A DNA stretch of 64,000 nt from Duganella rivi (GCF_009857435.1 NZ_WWCK01000003.1:124001-188000); one strand, 5' to 3'; shown: positions 48,501 to 58,358, counted from the stretch's first letter. Made by a program: numbers and translations. Notes: generated by a model not told the origin, from the sequence alone.

Positions 48501-48568
48501 GGCAAGCGCCGCATGACTACTATTGAACACCACCGGAATCCCCGGTGAATTCAATCAAAGGGGGTCAT

Positions 48569-48838
48569 ATGCATTTTATTGCCTGGATAGTGATCGGCGG
48601 CATCTTGGGCTGGCTTGCCAGCATCGTGATGCGTACCAATGAACAACAAGGGCTGTTCCTGAACGTCGTGGTCGGCATCATCGGTGCGGTGTTGGGCGGA
48701 TTTATTCTTGCGCCCATGATCGGCACCGGCACCATCAACGATGGTGACTACAGCCTTGCTTCGCTTGGCGTTTCATTGGTCGGGGCGGTGGTGTTGCTCG
48801 CTATCGTCAATCTGCTGCGCCGCGGCCGCGTCCGCTAA
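48569..48838 (+). CDS. GlsB/YeaQ/YmgE-family stress response membrane protein
   Basis: 89 residues, three hydrophobic segments with the glycine-rich family pattern: FIAWIVIGGILGWLASIVM, LNVVVGIIGAVLGGFIL and LGVSLVGAVVLLAIVNLL. These transglycosylase-associated-like proteins are induced by general stress and may act as channels; no enzymatic role is shown. The ATG is preceded by AAAGGGGG. Confidence 0.92.
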   Translation: MHFIAWIVIGGILGWLASIVMRTNEQQGLFLNVVVGIIGAVLGGFILAPMIGTGTINDGDYSLASLGVSLVGAVVLLAIVNLLRRGRVR

Positions 48839-48845
48839 ACGGAGC

Positions 48846-50243
48846 TTAGCCTGCCTGCCAGCCACCACCGAGCGCTTTGTACAGCGATACCGTGGCTTGC
48901 AGGCGTTTGAGTTTCAGCATCCCCAGTTCATTTTGCACGTCCGACAGGCTGCGCTGGGTGTCGAGCACGGTCATCAAGTCTTCCGCGCCGGCCTTGTAGC
49001 GTATCTCCGATAAATTGAACGCCAGGCGCGACTGTTCCAGTTCCACCTCTTTCAAGCGGCGCTGTTCGTCAAGGCTGTTGATTTGGCCGAGCACGGTGTC
49101 CACTTCCGCCAGGGCCGCCAGGACGGTTGAGCGATAGGTCTGCACCAGCTCCTGCTTTTGTTCGAGGGCGAGATCGCGCTCGGAACGCAGGCGTCCGCCG
49201 TCGAAAATCGGCGCTACCAGCGAAGCGCCGACATTCGCGAACAAGTTGTGGGCGTTGAGCAGCGACAGCAGGGCGCTGCTTTGGGTGCCGGTCGATCCGG
49301 TCAGGCGGATGCTGGGGAATAATGCCGCGCGCGCCGCCTCGACGTTGGCGCTGGCGGCCGCCAGCATCGCTTCCGAACGCTGTATATCGGGACGCCGCGA
49401 CAGCAGTTCGGATGGCAGACCCGCCGTCACCTCGGGCAGGCGGATGGTGCCGAGTCCGCTATCGCTGATGCTGAAGGTTTGCGGCGACCGGCCGAGCAGG
49501 ATGGCCAGTGCGGACTGCGCCTCGCGCTGCTGCTGAAGCAAAGCGGGGATGGCGGCACGCTGGCTGGCGACCGCTGAACGCTGGCGCGCCAGGTCGACCG
49601 ACGTGGCGGCGCCGACGCTGCTCTGCGCCTCGACCAGCGACAGGACACGCTCTGCGGTGCTGGCATTCTCGCGCGCGACGATAAGTCGGTCGTGCAGGGA
49701 CAGCAGTTGCAGATAAGTCGACACGATGCCGCTGGTCACGCTGAGGGCGACGGTTTGACGATCGTAGAAATTGGCTTTCAGCGAGGCCTCGGCTGCGGCG
49801 GCACTGGCGGCGTTCTTGCCCCAAAAATCAAGCTCGTAAGACACCTGCAACTGCCCGCTCGTGGAGACATTGGCGTTGTGATTGCCGCCGACCGGCAGGT
49901 CGCGGCTGGCTCCCGCGTAGGCGTTGACGGAGGGCAGCAGCACGACCCCGGCGATGCGCGCTTGCGCCGCCGCCTGGCGCATGCGCGACAGGGCGGCGGC
50001 CAATTCCAGATTGGAGTCCTGCCCGTCGCGTACCAGTTGGCTCAGTTCCTCGCTGCCGAAGCGTTGCCACCAGTCGTTGTCCGGCCATTCCTGGCTGCCC
50101 GCTGTCCCCGCCTGCGACCAGCCAGCCGGCAATTCGATGGCCGGAAGCGGTTCCGCCATAGGCTTGGTGTGGCTGCATCCAGCCAGCAAAACACTGGCGA
50201 GGCACGCCGCCAGCATCGGGGTTCGCAGCGGCCCAGCCTTCAT
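48846..50243 (-). CDS. Outer-membrane efflux lipoprotein (NodT/TolC-type)
   Basis: 465 residues. Lipobox LLAGC at Cys22, then two similar outer-membrane-factor halves (helical hairpins such as LAAALSRMRQAAAQARIAG and ERVLSLVEAQSSVGAATSVDLARQR). Forms a trimeric exit duct for tripartite efflux or secretion. The ATG overlaps the adaptor's stop (ATGA). No inner-membrane pump gene is adjacent. Confidence 0.93.
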   Translation of the reverse strand: MKAGPLRTPMLAACLASVLLAGCSHTKPMAEPLPAIELPAGWSQAGTAGSQEWPDNDWWQRFGSEELSQLVRDGQDSNLELAAALSRMRQAAAQARIAGVVLLPSVNAYAGASRDLPVGGNHNANVSTSGQLQVSYELDFWGKNAASAAAAEASLKANFYDRQTVALSVTSGIVSTYLQLLSLHDRLIVARENASTAERVLSLVEAQSSVGAATSVDLARQRSAVASQRAAIPALLQQQREAQSALAILLGRSPQTFSISDSGLGTIRLPEVTAGLPSELLSRRPDIQRSEAMLAAASANVEAARAALFPSIRLTGSTGTQSSALLSLLNAHNLFANVGASLVAPIFDGGRLRSERDLALEQKQELVQTYRSTVLAALAEVDTVLGQINSLDEQRRLKEVELEQSRLAFNLSEIRYKAGAEDLMTVLDTQRSLSDVQNELGMLKLKRLQATVSLYKALGGGWQAG

Positions 50244-51220
50244 GGCGTGCCCGCCGGCGCCAGCTGATTGGACGATGGCTGCAGCCCATCCTTGGCCGGC
50301 GCGACGATGAATTGCACATGGGCGGTCATGCCGCTCATGAGCTCCTGCTCTGGATTGTCGACCTCGAACAGCACATTGTAAAAAGTCTGCTTGCCTTGCT
50401 CGCCCGTGCCGTCGGCAGGGACGGGGAGTACCTGGCGCAGTTTGCCCGACCAGGTGCGGCCTGGATAACCGGGCGTCTGGAAGTTGGCCGTCATGCCGCG
50501 CTTCAGGCGCGTCACATCGGCTTCCGCCACGCGCGCTTGCACCGTCATTTTCGACAGATCCGCAATGCGCATCAAGGACAAGCCCGGCTGGCCGATGCTC
50601 ACCGTTTGTCCGGGCCGTGCATTCAACGCCACCACGGTGCCCGACAGCGGCGCCAGCAGCTGCTTGTGACGGCTGCTTTCCTCATCGAATTTCAGCGTCG
50701 CTTCCAGCTGTTGGATCTGGGCGTTGATGGAGTCCACGCGGGCGCGGGCCGAGGACAAATTCATGCGGCTCGACTCGACGCTTTCTTCGCGGGTGGCGTT
50801 TTGCGCCTTGAGCTGGGTCTGGCGTTTGAACTGCAATTCGGCGAAGTCGGTCTGGGCTTGCTGATCCGCCAGTTCGGCCCGCAGCCGCGCCATTTGGGCA
50901 CGGTTGTTTTCCACCTGGGTGGCGCGGATTGCAGGCGAAATCTCCATCACCAGCTTGCCTTCCTGCACGGCATCGCCGACGGCAAACAGCACCTCCTTGA
51001 TCTGGCCGACGACTTGGGCATTCACATCCGCATACCGGTAGAACTGCAATTTGCCGACCGCGTTGACGGTGACCGTGTCGCGCTTGGCCTCGGCGGGCGC
51101 AGGCGGCGTCTCCGCCGAGTCCGCTTCTTGCGCTAAAGAGATATTGGCATGCAGCGCCAGTACAAGCGCTGCTGCCATCAGGCGGGTAGGGCGGCAAGCG
51201 CCGTCTTGTTGATTGTTCAT
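50240..51220 (-). CDS. Periplasmic adaptor (HlyD/MacA-type membrane fusion protein)
   Basis: 326 residues. N-terminal hydrophobic segment (about 14–31, MAAALVLALHANISLAQ). A barrel-sandwich pair flanks a coiled-coil (about 95–190: NNRAQMARLRAELADQQAQ … ARARVDSINAQIQQLEATL), followed by APLSGTVVALNARPGQTVS. Resembles MacA. It links a pump to the outer-membrane factor encoded next. The missing inner-membrane partner must be elsewhere, or the pair serves another transporter. Confidence 0.9.
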   Translation of the reverse strand: MNNQQDGACRPTRLMAAALVLALHANISLAQEADSAETPPAPAEAKRDTVTVNAVGKLQFYRYADVNAQVVGQIKEVLFAVGDAVQEGKLVMEISPAIRATQVENNRAQMARLRAELADQQAQTDFAELQFKRQTQLKAQNATREESVESSRMNLSSARARVDSINAQIQQLEATLKFDEESSRHKQLLAPLSGTVVALNARPGQTVSIGQPGLSLMRIADLSKMTVQARVAEADVTRLKRGMTANFQTPGYPGRTWSGKLRQVLPVPADGTGEQGKQTFYNVLFEVDNPEQELMSGMTAHVQFIVAPAKDGLQPSSNQLAPAGTP

Positions 51221-51265
51221 CAGATTTACATCATTAAAAGCAGCGGCCATTTTAGCGCATTCATG

Positions 51266-52090
51266 CTAGTCCGCTGGAGTCGGCAGGCGCAGGCGCAAAC
51301 GGCGGTCCAGGGTTAAGGCCTTGATGTCGGTGCCGAATGCTTCGTCGATCAGGCGGGCCTTGAGGCCGGTGGCTTCGGCTTCTTTCAGGGCGCGCTCGAT
51401 GATAGGGCGGTAGTGGGCAACCGATGGGCTCAGGTAGAATGCGAAGTCGGCACGATACTCCAACAGCAGGTGCGGCTCTACCGTTAGTTCGGGATGCACG
51501 CGCGCCTCGTCCAGCACCTCGATCACGCCGCGCGGCAGGTAGTCCACGTGGCGGTTGCCCGCCGCCACCATCGCGTAAATCGTACTCCATGGTGCGGCGT
51601 GCTCGTACAGCGGTAAGCCGGACGCCTTCCACAGCTTGGTATCGCCCCAGCCGGCGCCGAATCCGGCGATCAATCTAGTACGTTTCAAATCGTCCACGGA
51701 TTTGACTTGCGCAAAGGCCGGCGCATCGGCGCGGCGAATCAACAGCACGCGCTGGCCGATCAAGCCATTGGTCAGGGCGTTGCGCACCGGGACCAGCTGC
51801 TTGTCGTTATCCTTTTCCTTCGATTGCATGCCGTAGAACAGATTGATGTCGCCCTGGCCCAGCATCCACCACATGCGGCGCGCGGGAATGTCCTTCACGT
51901 ACTCGATATGGTAGGGCTGATGAATCAGCTTCAGTGACTCTTCCAGCAGGCGAATGAAGTAGTCGGCACGCCCATCCGATACCACCGCGACACGCAATTC
52001 AAGCGGCGCAACGGCGGGCGCCGATGTTGATGAGACCGATATACATAGCGTGCAAGCGAATAAACACATCATTCGCAGTTTGAAAATCAT
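51266..52090 (-). CDS. Periplasmic substrate-binding-like protein
   Basis: 274 residues with signal peptide (about 1–22, CLFACTLCISVSSTSA). SBP_bac_3-like fold: LRVAVVSDGRADYFIRLLEESLKL, GDINLFYGMQSKEKD and RLIAGFGAGWGDTKLWKASG. Differs clearly from the binding protein at 26.6 kb. No transporter gene is adjacent. It may sense a ligand; the substrate is unknown. Confidence 0.75.
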   Translation of the reverse strand: MIFKLRMMCLFACTLCISVSSTSAPAVAPLELRVAVVSDGRADYFIRLLEESLKLIHQPYHIEYVKDIPARRMWWMLGQGDINLFYGMQSKEKDNDKQLVPVRNALTNGLIGQRVLLIRRADAPAFAQVKSVDDLKRTRLIAGFGAGWGDTKLWKASGLPLYEHAAPWSTIYAMVAAGNRHVDYLPRGVIEVLDEARVHPELTVEPHLLLEYRADFAFYLSPSVAHYRPIIERALKEAEATGLKARLIDEAFGTDIKALTLDRRLRLRLPTPAD

Positions 52091-52175
52091 GCTGGCGGTT
52101 CCTGCGAAAAGTCGGGATTGTAGCCTACCACAGGTGCCGAGAAGAAAGCCGCACTTGACCAGAGTGCGGCGCTGC

Positions 52176-52931
52176 TTAAATTTGGCGCATGCCGCCGTCG
52201 ACGAAGAGTTCGATGCCGTTGACGAAGCTGGCGTCGTCGCTGGCCAAAAACACGGCTGCTTTGGCGATTTCGTCTGGGTCGCCCACGCGTCCCATCGGAA
52301 TCAGGGTCGCCAGGTGGTCGAGAAAACCTTGCTGCGCATCGCTGTCGGTGCCGACCAGCTCCACCAGCCCCGGGGTTTTGATCGGCCCAGGGCTGAGCGT
52401 ATTGACCCGGATGCCGCGGCCTTTCAGGTCGAGGATCCAGTTACGCGCGAACGAGCGCACCGCCGCTTTCGATGCGGCATAGACGCTGAAGGCCTCGGTG
52501 CCGCCGCTGCCCGCCGTTGACCCGGTCAGGATAACCGAGGCGCCGGCGCCCAGCAGCGGCAGCGCGGTTTGCACCGTGAACAGCGTGCCTTTGACGTTGC
52601 GGGAGAAGGTGTCGTCGAATTGTTCTTCCGTGATTTGGCCCAGCGGCAGCAGGGAACCGCCGCCGGCGTTTGCCACCAGAATGTCGAGCTTGCCGTGGTG
52701 CGCTTTGATCTGGTCAAACAAGGCCTGTAAATGCGCGCGGTCTGCGGAGTCGACCGCAACACCTTCAATCGCGCCGCCAATCGCGCTTACCGCTTCGTCG
52801 AGTTGGGCCTGACGGCGGCCGGTAATGTAGACCTGCGCGCCTTCGCTGACAAAGCGACGGGCCATCGCCAGGCCAATCCCGGTACTGCCGCCAGTGATGA
52901 CGGCTACTTTTCCTGCGAGTTTCTGTTGCAT
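52176..52931 (-). CDS. SDR-family oxidoreductase
   Basis: 251 residues, classical short-chain dehydrogenase/reductase. NAD(P)-binding GGSTGIGLAMA, structural NAG in VANAGGG, catalytic Ser in ILTGSTAGS, and the pair Tyr/Lys in YAASKAA. TGRR after the second strand favours NADP. Substrate unknown. ATG at 52931 has GGAAG upstream. Downstream of a LysR gene on the same strand, which may control it. Confidence 0.92.
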   Translation of the reverse strand: MQQKLAGKVAVITGGSTGIGLAMARRFVSEGAQVYITGRRQAQLDEAVSAIGGAIEGVAVDSADRAHLQALFDQIKAHHGKLDILVANAGGGSLLPLGQITEEQFDDTFSRNVKGTLFTVQTALPLLGAGASVILTGSTAGSGGTEAFSVYAASKAAVRSFARNWILDLKGRGIRVNTLSPGPIKTPGLVELVGTDSDAQQGFLDHLATLIPMGRVGDPDEIAKAAVFLASDDASFVNGIELFVDGGMRQI

Positions 52932-53087
52932 CGTATTTCTTCCATAAAGTTGTTGCGTGTCGTGTGACTGCAATGGAAGTGTGAGGCGCAGGACAGGTGG
53001 CCGCAAGGCAGGTTGAACGCATATGATTTATGCGGTGCTTGCATGAATCATCAAGGTGCTCTGCAAAAAATGAATAAATTGACAGCG

Positions 53088-53987
53088 TTAAAGCAGGGAT
53101 TCGCCGTTCAGGCCTGGGGTCGTCAAGAAGGTCGCCGAGATGAATTCGAGGAATACCGTTGCGCGCTGGGGCAGTAGACGCGAGGCCGAATAGACCGCGT
53201 TGATCGGTGCCGGCGCGCAGGTGTGATCGGTGAGCACCGCCTTCACCGTGCCGCTGCGCAGCTGCGCGGCGACCATCCAGGTTGGCAAGTAGGTGATGCC
53301 GATGTTGGCCAGCATCGCTCGCCGCACTCCCTCGATACTGTCGGTGCGCAAGCGTCCGCTGACTGCGACCTCACCATGCTTGAACGGCCAGCTGCCGCCG
53401 CCGGTGAGCAAGGTGTAGACGATGCATTCGTGCTGCGCCAGGTCGGACGGTTGCTGCGGGGTGCCGTGTTGCTCCAGGTAAGCGGCACTGGCGACGTAGA
53501 CCCGTTCCGAGGTACCCACGCGTTTGGCCCGCAGCGCGCTATCTTTGAGCACCCCGCCGCGGATCGCAATATCGACCCCTTCGGCCACCAGATCAACAAA
53601 GCTGTCGCTGAGACGGAACTCTAGTTCGATGTCGGGATAGCGCGCCAGAAACGCCGGGACAGCGTCCATGATGACTTCGTTACCCAGGATGCTCGAGGTC
53701 GCGACGCGCAGCAGCCCGCGCGGGTTCTGCTGCCCCCGCACGTCGGACTCGGCTTGGGAAATCACGTCCAGCGCCTGGCGCGCTTGCAGGTAATAGCGCT
53801 GTCCTTCCGGCGTCGCCACCAGTTGCCGCGTGGAGCGGTGCAGCAGGCGCGTGCCCAGGTCTTTTTCCAGCGCGGCGATGTGGCGGCTGACGTTCGGCTG
53901 TCCCATGCCGAGTTCGCGGGCGACGGCGGAAAAACTGCCCGTTTCGACCGTGCGCACGAAGCAGTGCATCCACAATAATTTATTCAT
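53088..53987 (-). CDS. LysR-family transcriptional regulator
   Basis: 299 residues. Winged helix-turn-helix (WMHCFVRTVETGSFSAVARELGMGQPNVSRHIAALE) and a LysR substrate-binding domain (GLLRVATSSILGNEVIMDAV … EGVDIAIRGG). Of the CrgA-like group. It lies upstream of, and in the same direction as, the SDR gene with a 156-bp gap, so it may regulate that gene. Confidence 0.93.
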   Translation of the reverse strand: MNKLLWMHCFVRTVETGSFSAVARELGMGQPNVSRHIAALEKDLGTRLLHRSTRQLVATPEGQRYYLQARQALDVISQAESDVRGQQNPRGLLRVATSSILGNEVIMDAVPAFLARYPDIELEFRLSDSFVDLVAEGVDIAIRGGVLKDSALRAKRVGTSERVYVASAAYLEQHGTPQQPSDLAQHECIVYTLLTGGGSWPFKHGEVAVSGRLRTDSIEGVRRAMLANIGITYLPTWMVAAQLRSGTVKAVLTDHTCAPAPINAVYSASRLLPQRATVFLEFISATFLTTPGLNGESLL

Positions 53988-54221
53988 CTCGACCGCGTCT
54001 TTCGCTGGGCTGTTTAAAAAAGACGTCTATTTTCCTTTGGATCAACACTCTTTGCCCTCTGCAATATTGACATAAGTGTTATGCGTTCAGCCTGCCTTAT
54101 CACTGGCGTAATTCCTGGTCACACTCCGCATGTTTCCAAAAAGCATCAATTCGCCGGGCGGATGGTTGATCTCCGCGTCCTTGGCATCTCTTAACAGCAA
54201 CAGCCTCCGCAGGAGTAATAC

Positions 54222-57200
54222 GTGACTACTATTGTAACGAGCTTTAGCACAGACCAGATCGCCTCCCTGACAACCCAGCAAATCGTCATGCTGGGCACCG
54301 AGGGGATCTCCGCCCTGAATTCCGACCAGTTTGCGGCGCTCACCACAGGCCAGGTCGCCAGCATGACCACCCAGCAAATCGGCGCCCTGACCACCACCCA
54401 GCTGTCCAAGGGCCTGAGCACCAGGCAGGTGGCGGCGCTGACCACCCAGCAGGCGGCGGCATTCGGTTCGGCGCAGATTGGCGCCTTCACCACGAATGAC
54501 ATCGCGGCCCTGAGCGCGCTTGATCTGCAGGCGCTGAAGACGGCCGCCATTGCCGGCTTGAGCAGCAGTCAGGTGGCCGCCCTGACCACCCAGCAAGTGG
54601 CCGCCATGGGCAGCGGCCAGGTCGCCGCGCTGAGCAGCGTGCAGTTGTCCTCGCTGTCGACCGACGATATCGCGGCGTTGTCCAGCAACGCGATCAAGGC
54701 GCTCAAGCCGAGCCAGATCGCGGCCTTGTCCACCGCGCAGGTCGGCGCGCTGACCACCGATGAAATCGCCGCGCTGAGTTCGGCCCAGATCGCCGCGCTG
54801 TCCAGCAACGATATCGCCGCGCTGTCCACCAGCCAGTTCGTCGGCTTGTCGTCCAGCCAGTTGGCGGCGATAGGCAGCGCGCAGATTGGCGCCCTGTCGA
54901 CCGATGATATTGCCGCCATCCGCAGCAGCGAGATCGGCGCGCTGAAGACCAACATCATCGCGGCGCTGAGTTCGAATCAGCTGAACGCGCTGACCTCGAG
55001 CCAGGTGGCGCGCTTGTCGAGCGCACAGGTGGCCGCGCTGTCGAGCAGCCAGGTGGCCGCCTGGTCTACCGATGACATCGCCGCGCTCAGCACGCAAGCC
55101 ATCGCCGCCTTGAAAAACGCCGCCATTGCCGCGCTCAGCACCAGCCAGGTCGCGGCGCTGTCGAGCAACGACATGGCCGCGCTTAGTTCCAGCCAGGTCA
55201 GCGTGCTATCCACCAGCGATCTGGCGGCGCTCAGTACCAGCCAGGTGGCCGCGCTGAGTTCGAAGCAGCTGGCGGCGCTGTCGAGCGCCCAGTTTGCCGC
55301 CCTGACCACCGATGACATCACGGCGATCTCCACGGCCAATTTTGCGACCCTCAAGACCAGCATTATTGCCGCCCTTGGCAGCTACCAGTTGAGCGCCTTG
55401 TCGACCAGCCAGATCGCGGCGCTGTCGACGGCCCAGGTCTACGCGCTCACCAGCAGCCAGGTAGCGGGTTTGACCGCCGACGATATCGCCGCGTTGAAAG
55501 CCAGCGCCGTTGCCGCCCTCAAGACCGCCGCGATCGCGGCGCTGAGCACCACCCAGATCGCGGCGCTGTCGACCAAGACCATGGCTGCGCTGACCACGGC
55601 GCAAATCGGCGCCTTGTCGACCAACGACATCGCGGCCCTGTCGACCAGCCAGGTTGCCGGCCTGGCCACGGCCCAGATCGGCGCACTGAGCACGCTGCAG
55701 TTCATGGCCCTGAGCAGCGACGACATCGGCGCCATTGCCAACCCCACCGTCGGCGCCCTCAAAACCGCCATCATCGCCGCCATGAGCACCAGCCAGTTGG
55801 CGGCGCTGACCACCAGCCAGATCGCTGCGCTGTCGACCGCGCAGGTCATGTCCTTGACCAGCGGCCAGGTGGCCAGCCTGTCCACCAACGACATTGCCGC
55901 CTTGTCGACCAATGACATTGCCGCGCTGAAGTCGTCGATTATCGCCGCGCTGACCACCAGCCAGATCGGCGCCCTGTCCAACAGCGCGGTCGCCGCCCTG
56001 AATACGGCGCAGGTGGCCGCCTTGAGCACCGACGATATGGTGGCCTTGAATAGCAACCAGCTGGCGGCGCTGACCACCAAGCAGCTGAGCGCGTTGTCGA
56101 CCAACCAGTTCGGCGCGCTCTCGACCGACGACCTGGGCGCCATCTCGGCAAGCCATATTGCCGGCTTGAAGACCAGCATTATCGCCGGCTTGCAGACCAG
56201 CCAGCTGGCCGCCTTGAGTACCAGCCAGGTGGCCTCGCTCAGCACGCTGCAGATCGCCGCGCTGACGAATGCCGAGGTGGGCGCCTTGTCGACCAACCAG
56301 ATCCTGGCGCTGACCTCGCAGCAAATGGGGGCGCTGAGCACGGCCCAGTTCCAGGCCCTGTCCACCGACGACATCGCGGCGATCCGCAACACGGCCATCA
56401 CCGCATTGAAGACCAGCATTGTCGCGGCGCTCAGCACCAACCAGCTCAACGCGCTGACCACCGCGCAAGTTGCCGCACTGTCGACGCAGCAGGCGCAGGC
56501 GCTGTCCAGCGCGCAGGTGAGCGCGCTGTCGAGCGACGATATTGCCGCCTTGTCGAGCAATGATGTCGCTGCGCTCAAGAGCTCGGCCATCGCCGCCCTG
56601 AGCAGCAGCCAGCTGGGCGCACTGTCGGGCAGCGCGGTCGCGGCGCTCAACACCAGCCAGGTGGCGGCGCTGACCACCAGCGAAATCAGCGCCCTGCACA
56701 CCAATCAGGTGGCGGCCATGACGACCAGGCAATTTGCCGCACTCTCGTCGATGCAGTTTGCCGCGCTGAGCACCGACGATATCGGCGCCCTGTCTACCAG
56801 TACCGTGAGCGCGCTGAAGACCGCCGTGATTGCCGCCATGACGACCGCCCAGTTGCAAGCGCTGAGCACCACCCAGGTGGCGGCATTCTCGACCAGCCAG
56901 GTCGCGGCGCTGACTACGGTGGAGCTCGGCGTGCTGTCAAGCAGCGATGTGCAGGCCATGACCAGCCAGCAGTTGGCCGCGCTCAGCACCGCCCAGTTTG
57001 CCGCGCTGTCGACCGCCAATGTTGCCGCCATCGAAACGCGCGACCTGGTGGCCTTGAAGACCAGTGTGATGGCCTCGCTGTCGACCAGCCAGGTGGCGGC
57101 CCTGACCACGCTGCAAATTGCCGCGCTGTCGACGCAGCAGGTGGTTTCGCTGAGCAGCAGCCAGTTCCGCGCACTGAGCACGGACGATATCGCCGCGCTG

Positions 57201-58358
57201 TCGAACGCCGATATCGCGGCGCTGAAAGCGGCGGTGGTGGCGGCGTTGACGACCGACCAGATCGTCGCCTTGTCGACCAACCAGATCCGTGCGCTGACCA
57301 GCGCCAATATCAGCGCGCTCAGCACCAACGAGATTGCAGCGCTGACGACCAATCAGGTCGCGGCCCTGACCACCGCGCAGGTGGCAGCACTGTCGGCCGC
57401 CCAGGTAGGAGCCATGAGCACCAACGACATCGCGGCGCTGACCCCGCAGGAAATCGCGGCGCTCAAGGCCGCAACGCTGGCAGGCATGGGCACGGCGCAG
57501 ATTGCAGCGCTGACGACGGCCCAGATTCACGCCTTTACCACGGCGGAAATCCATGCACTGACCACGCCGCAGATCCAGGCCATGAGCTCGCAGCAGTTGG
57601 GCGCCTTGCCGGCCCTGACGCCGATCGTGCTGGACTTGAACGACAACGGCATCGACACCTTGGCCGCATCGGCCGGCGTGCAGTTTGACCTGCGTGCCGA
57701 CGGCAAACCGGTCAACACCGGCTGGGTCGGCGGCGGCGATGGCCTGCTGGCGATGGATCGCAACGGCAACGGCGTGATCGATGACGGCAGCGAATTGTTT
57801 GGCTCGTCGACCGTGCTGGCCAACGGCCACAAGGCAGGCAACGGCTACCAGGCCTTGCAGGACATCGACAGCAACCATGATGGCGTGATCGACAGCCGCG
57901 ACGCCAGCTTCGACAAGCTCAAGGTGTGGATTGATGGGAACGCCGATGGCGTCAGCCAGGCTGACGAGCTGAAAACCCTGGCGCAACTGCACATCCAGCA
58001 ATTGCAGCTGAAAGTGGCCGCCGGCGGGCAGAACAAGGACGGCAATATCGTCGGACTGACCTCTAGCTACACCACCACCGACGGCGCCACGCACCAGGCG
58101 GCCGATGTCTGGTTCGCCGGCGGCAGCGGGGCGCCTGCGGGCCAGCCGCCGGCGGCAGCCAGCGTCAGCGCCATGGCGCAGGCCATGTCGTCGTACTACG
58201 CTGCAGCACCGCTGTCGCATCCAGCGATCGGCGCCGAGCAGCAGGATGGCAAGCAGCCGGCGCCGGCACTGGCCGCAGCGGCCGATAATTCGGACGCGCA
58301 CAAGTTCGGCGCGCTGCGCGCCCAGCATGGTGACGCCCTGTTAGTGGCGAAGCGGTAA
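54222..58358 (+). CDS. Giant octapeptide-repeat protein with C-terminal calcium-binding region
   Basis: 1378 residues. Residues about 8–1127 consist of about 140 tandem octads with consensus [ST][ST]xQ[VI]AAL. Octads containing DD appear two before each of 15 lysine-bearing octads (KTSIIAAL type), and these lysine octads recur after exactly 7 or 10 octads. Residues about 1130–1290 resemble the calcium-binding module of RTX-like secreted proteins, with VLDLNDNGID, MDRNGNGVIDDGSELFG, DIDSNHDGVIDSRD and WIDGNADGVSQADE. No N-terminal signal peptide; a C-terminal type I secretion route is plausible. Start GTG at 54222 with AGGAG at 54211–54215. Function unknown; surface adhesion or matrix role is inference. 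Long antisense frames here only reflect the repeat codon pattern. Confidence 0.9.
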   Translation: MTTIVTSFSTDQIASLTTQQIVMLGTEGISALNSDQFAALTTGQVASMTTQQIGALTTTQLSKGLSTRQVAALTTQQAAAFGSAQIGAFTTNDIAALSALDLQALKTAAIAGLSSSQVAALTTQQVAAMGSGQVAALSSVQLSSLSTDDIAALSSNAIKALKPSQIAALSTAQVGALTTDEIAALSSAQIAALSSNDIAALSTSQFVGLSSSQLAAIGSAQIGALSTDDIAAIRSSEIGALKTNIIAALSSNQLNALTSSQVARLSSAQVAALSSSQVAAWSTDDIAALSTQAIAALKNAAIAALSTSQVAALSSNDMAALSSSQVSVLSTSDLAALSTSQVAALSSKQLAALSSAQFAALTTDDITAISTANFATLKTSIIAALGSYQLSALSTSQIAALSTAQVYALTSSQVAGLTADDIAALKASAVAALKTAAIAALSTTQIAALSTKTMAALTTAQIGALSTNDIAALSTSQVAGLATAQIGALSTLQFMALSSDDIGAIANPTVGALKTAIIAAMSTSQLAALTTSQIAALSTAQVMSLTSGQVASLSTNDIAALSTNDIAALKSSIIAALTTSQIGALSNSAVAALNTAQVAALSTDDMVALNSNQLAALTTKQLSALSTNQFGALSTDDLGAISASHIAGLKTSIIAGLQTSQLAALSTSQVASLSTLQIAALTNAEVGALSTNQILALTSQQMGALSTAQFQALSTDDIAAIRNTAITALKTSIVAALSTNQLNALTTAQVAALSTQQAQALSSAQVSALSSDDIAALSSNDVAALKSSAIAALSSSQLGALSGSAVAALNTSQVAALTTSEISALHTNQVAAMTTRQFAALSSMQFAALSTDDIGALSTSTVSALKTAVIAAMTTAQLQALSTTQVAAFSTSQVAALTTVELGVLSSSDVQAMTSQQLAALSTAQFAALSTANVAAIETRDLVALKTSVMASLSTSQVAALTTLQIAALSTQQVVSLSSSQFRALSTDDIAALSNADIAALKAAVVAALTTDQIVALSTNQIRALTSANISALSTNEIAALTTNQVAALTTAQVAALSAAQVGAMSTNDIAALTPQEIAALKAATLAGMGTAQIAALTTAQIHAFTTAEIHALTTPQIQAMSSQQLGALPALTPIVLDLNDNGIDTLAASAGVQFDLRADGKPVNTGWVGGGDGLLAMDRNGNGVIDDGSELFGSSTVLANGHKAGNGYQALQDIDSNHDGVIDSRDASFDKLKVWIDGNADGVSQADELKTLAQLHIQQLQLKVAAGGQNKDGNIVGLTSSYTTTDGATHQAADVWFAGGSGAPAGQPPAAASVSAMAQAMSSYYAAAPLSHPAIGAEQQDGKQPAPALAAAADNSDAHKFGALRAQHGDALLVAKR

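Noticed and set aside
54087-58328. Long open frames on the opposite strand and other frames across the repeat gene
   Set aside because: They arise from the repetitive, stop-poor codon pattern (GCG CTG ACC ACC…). They lack ribosome sites and encode low-complexity proteins.
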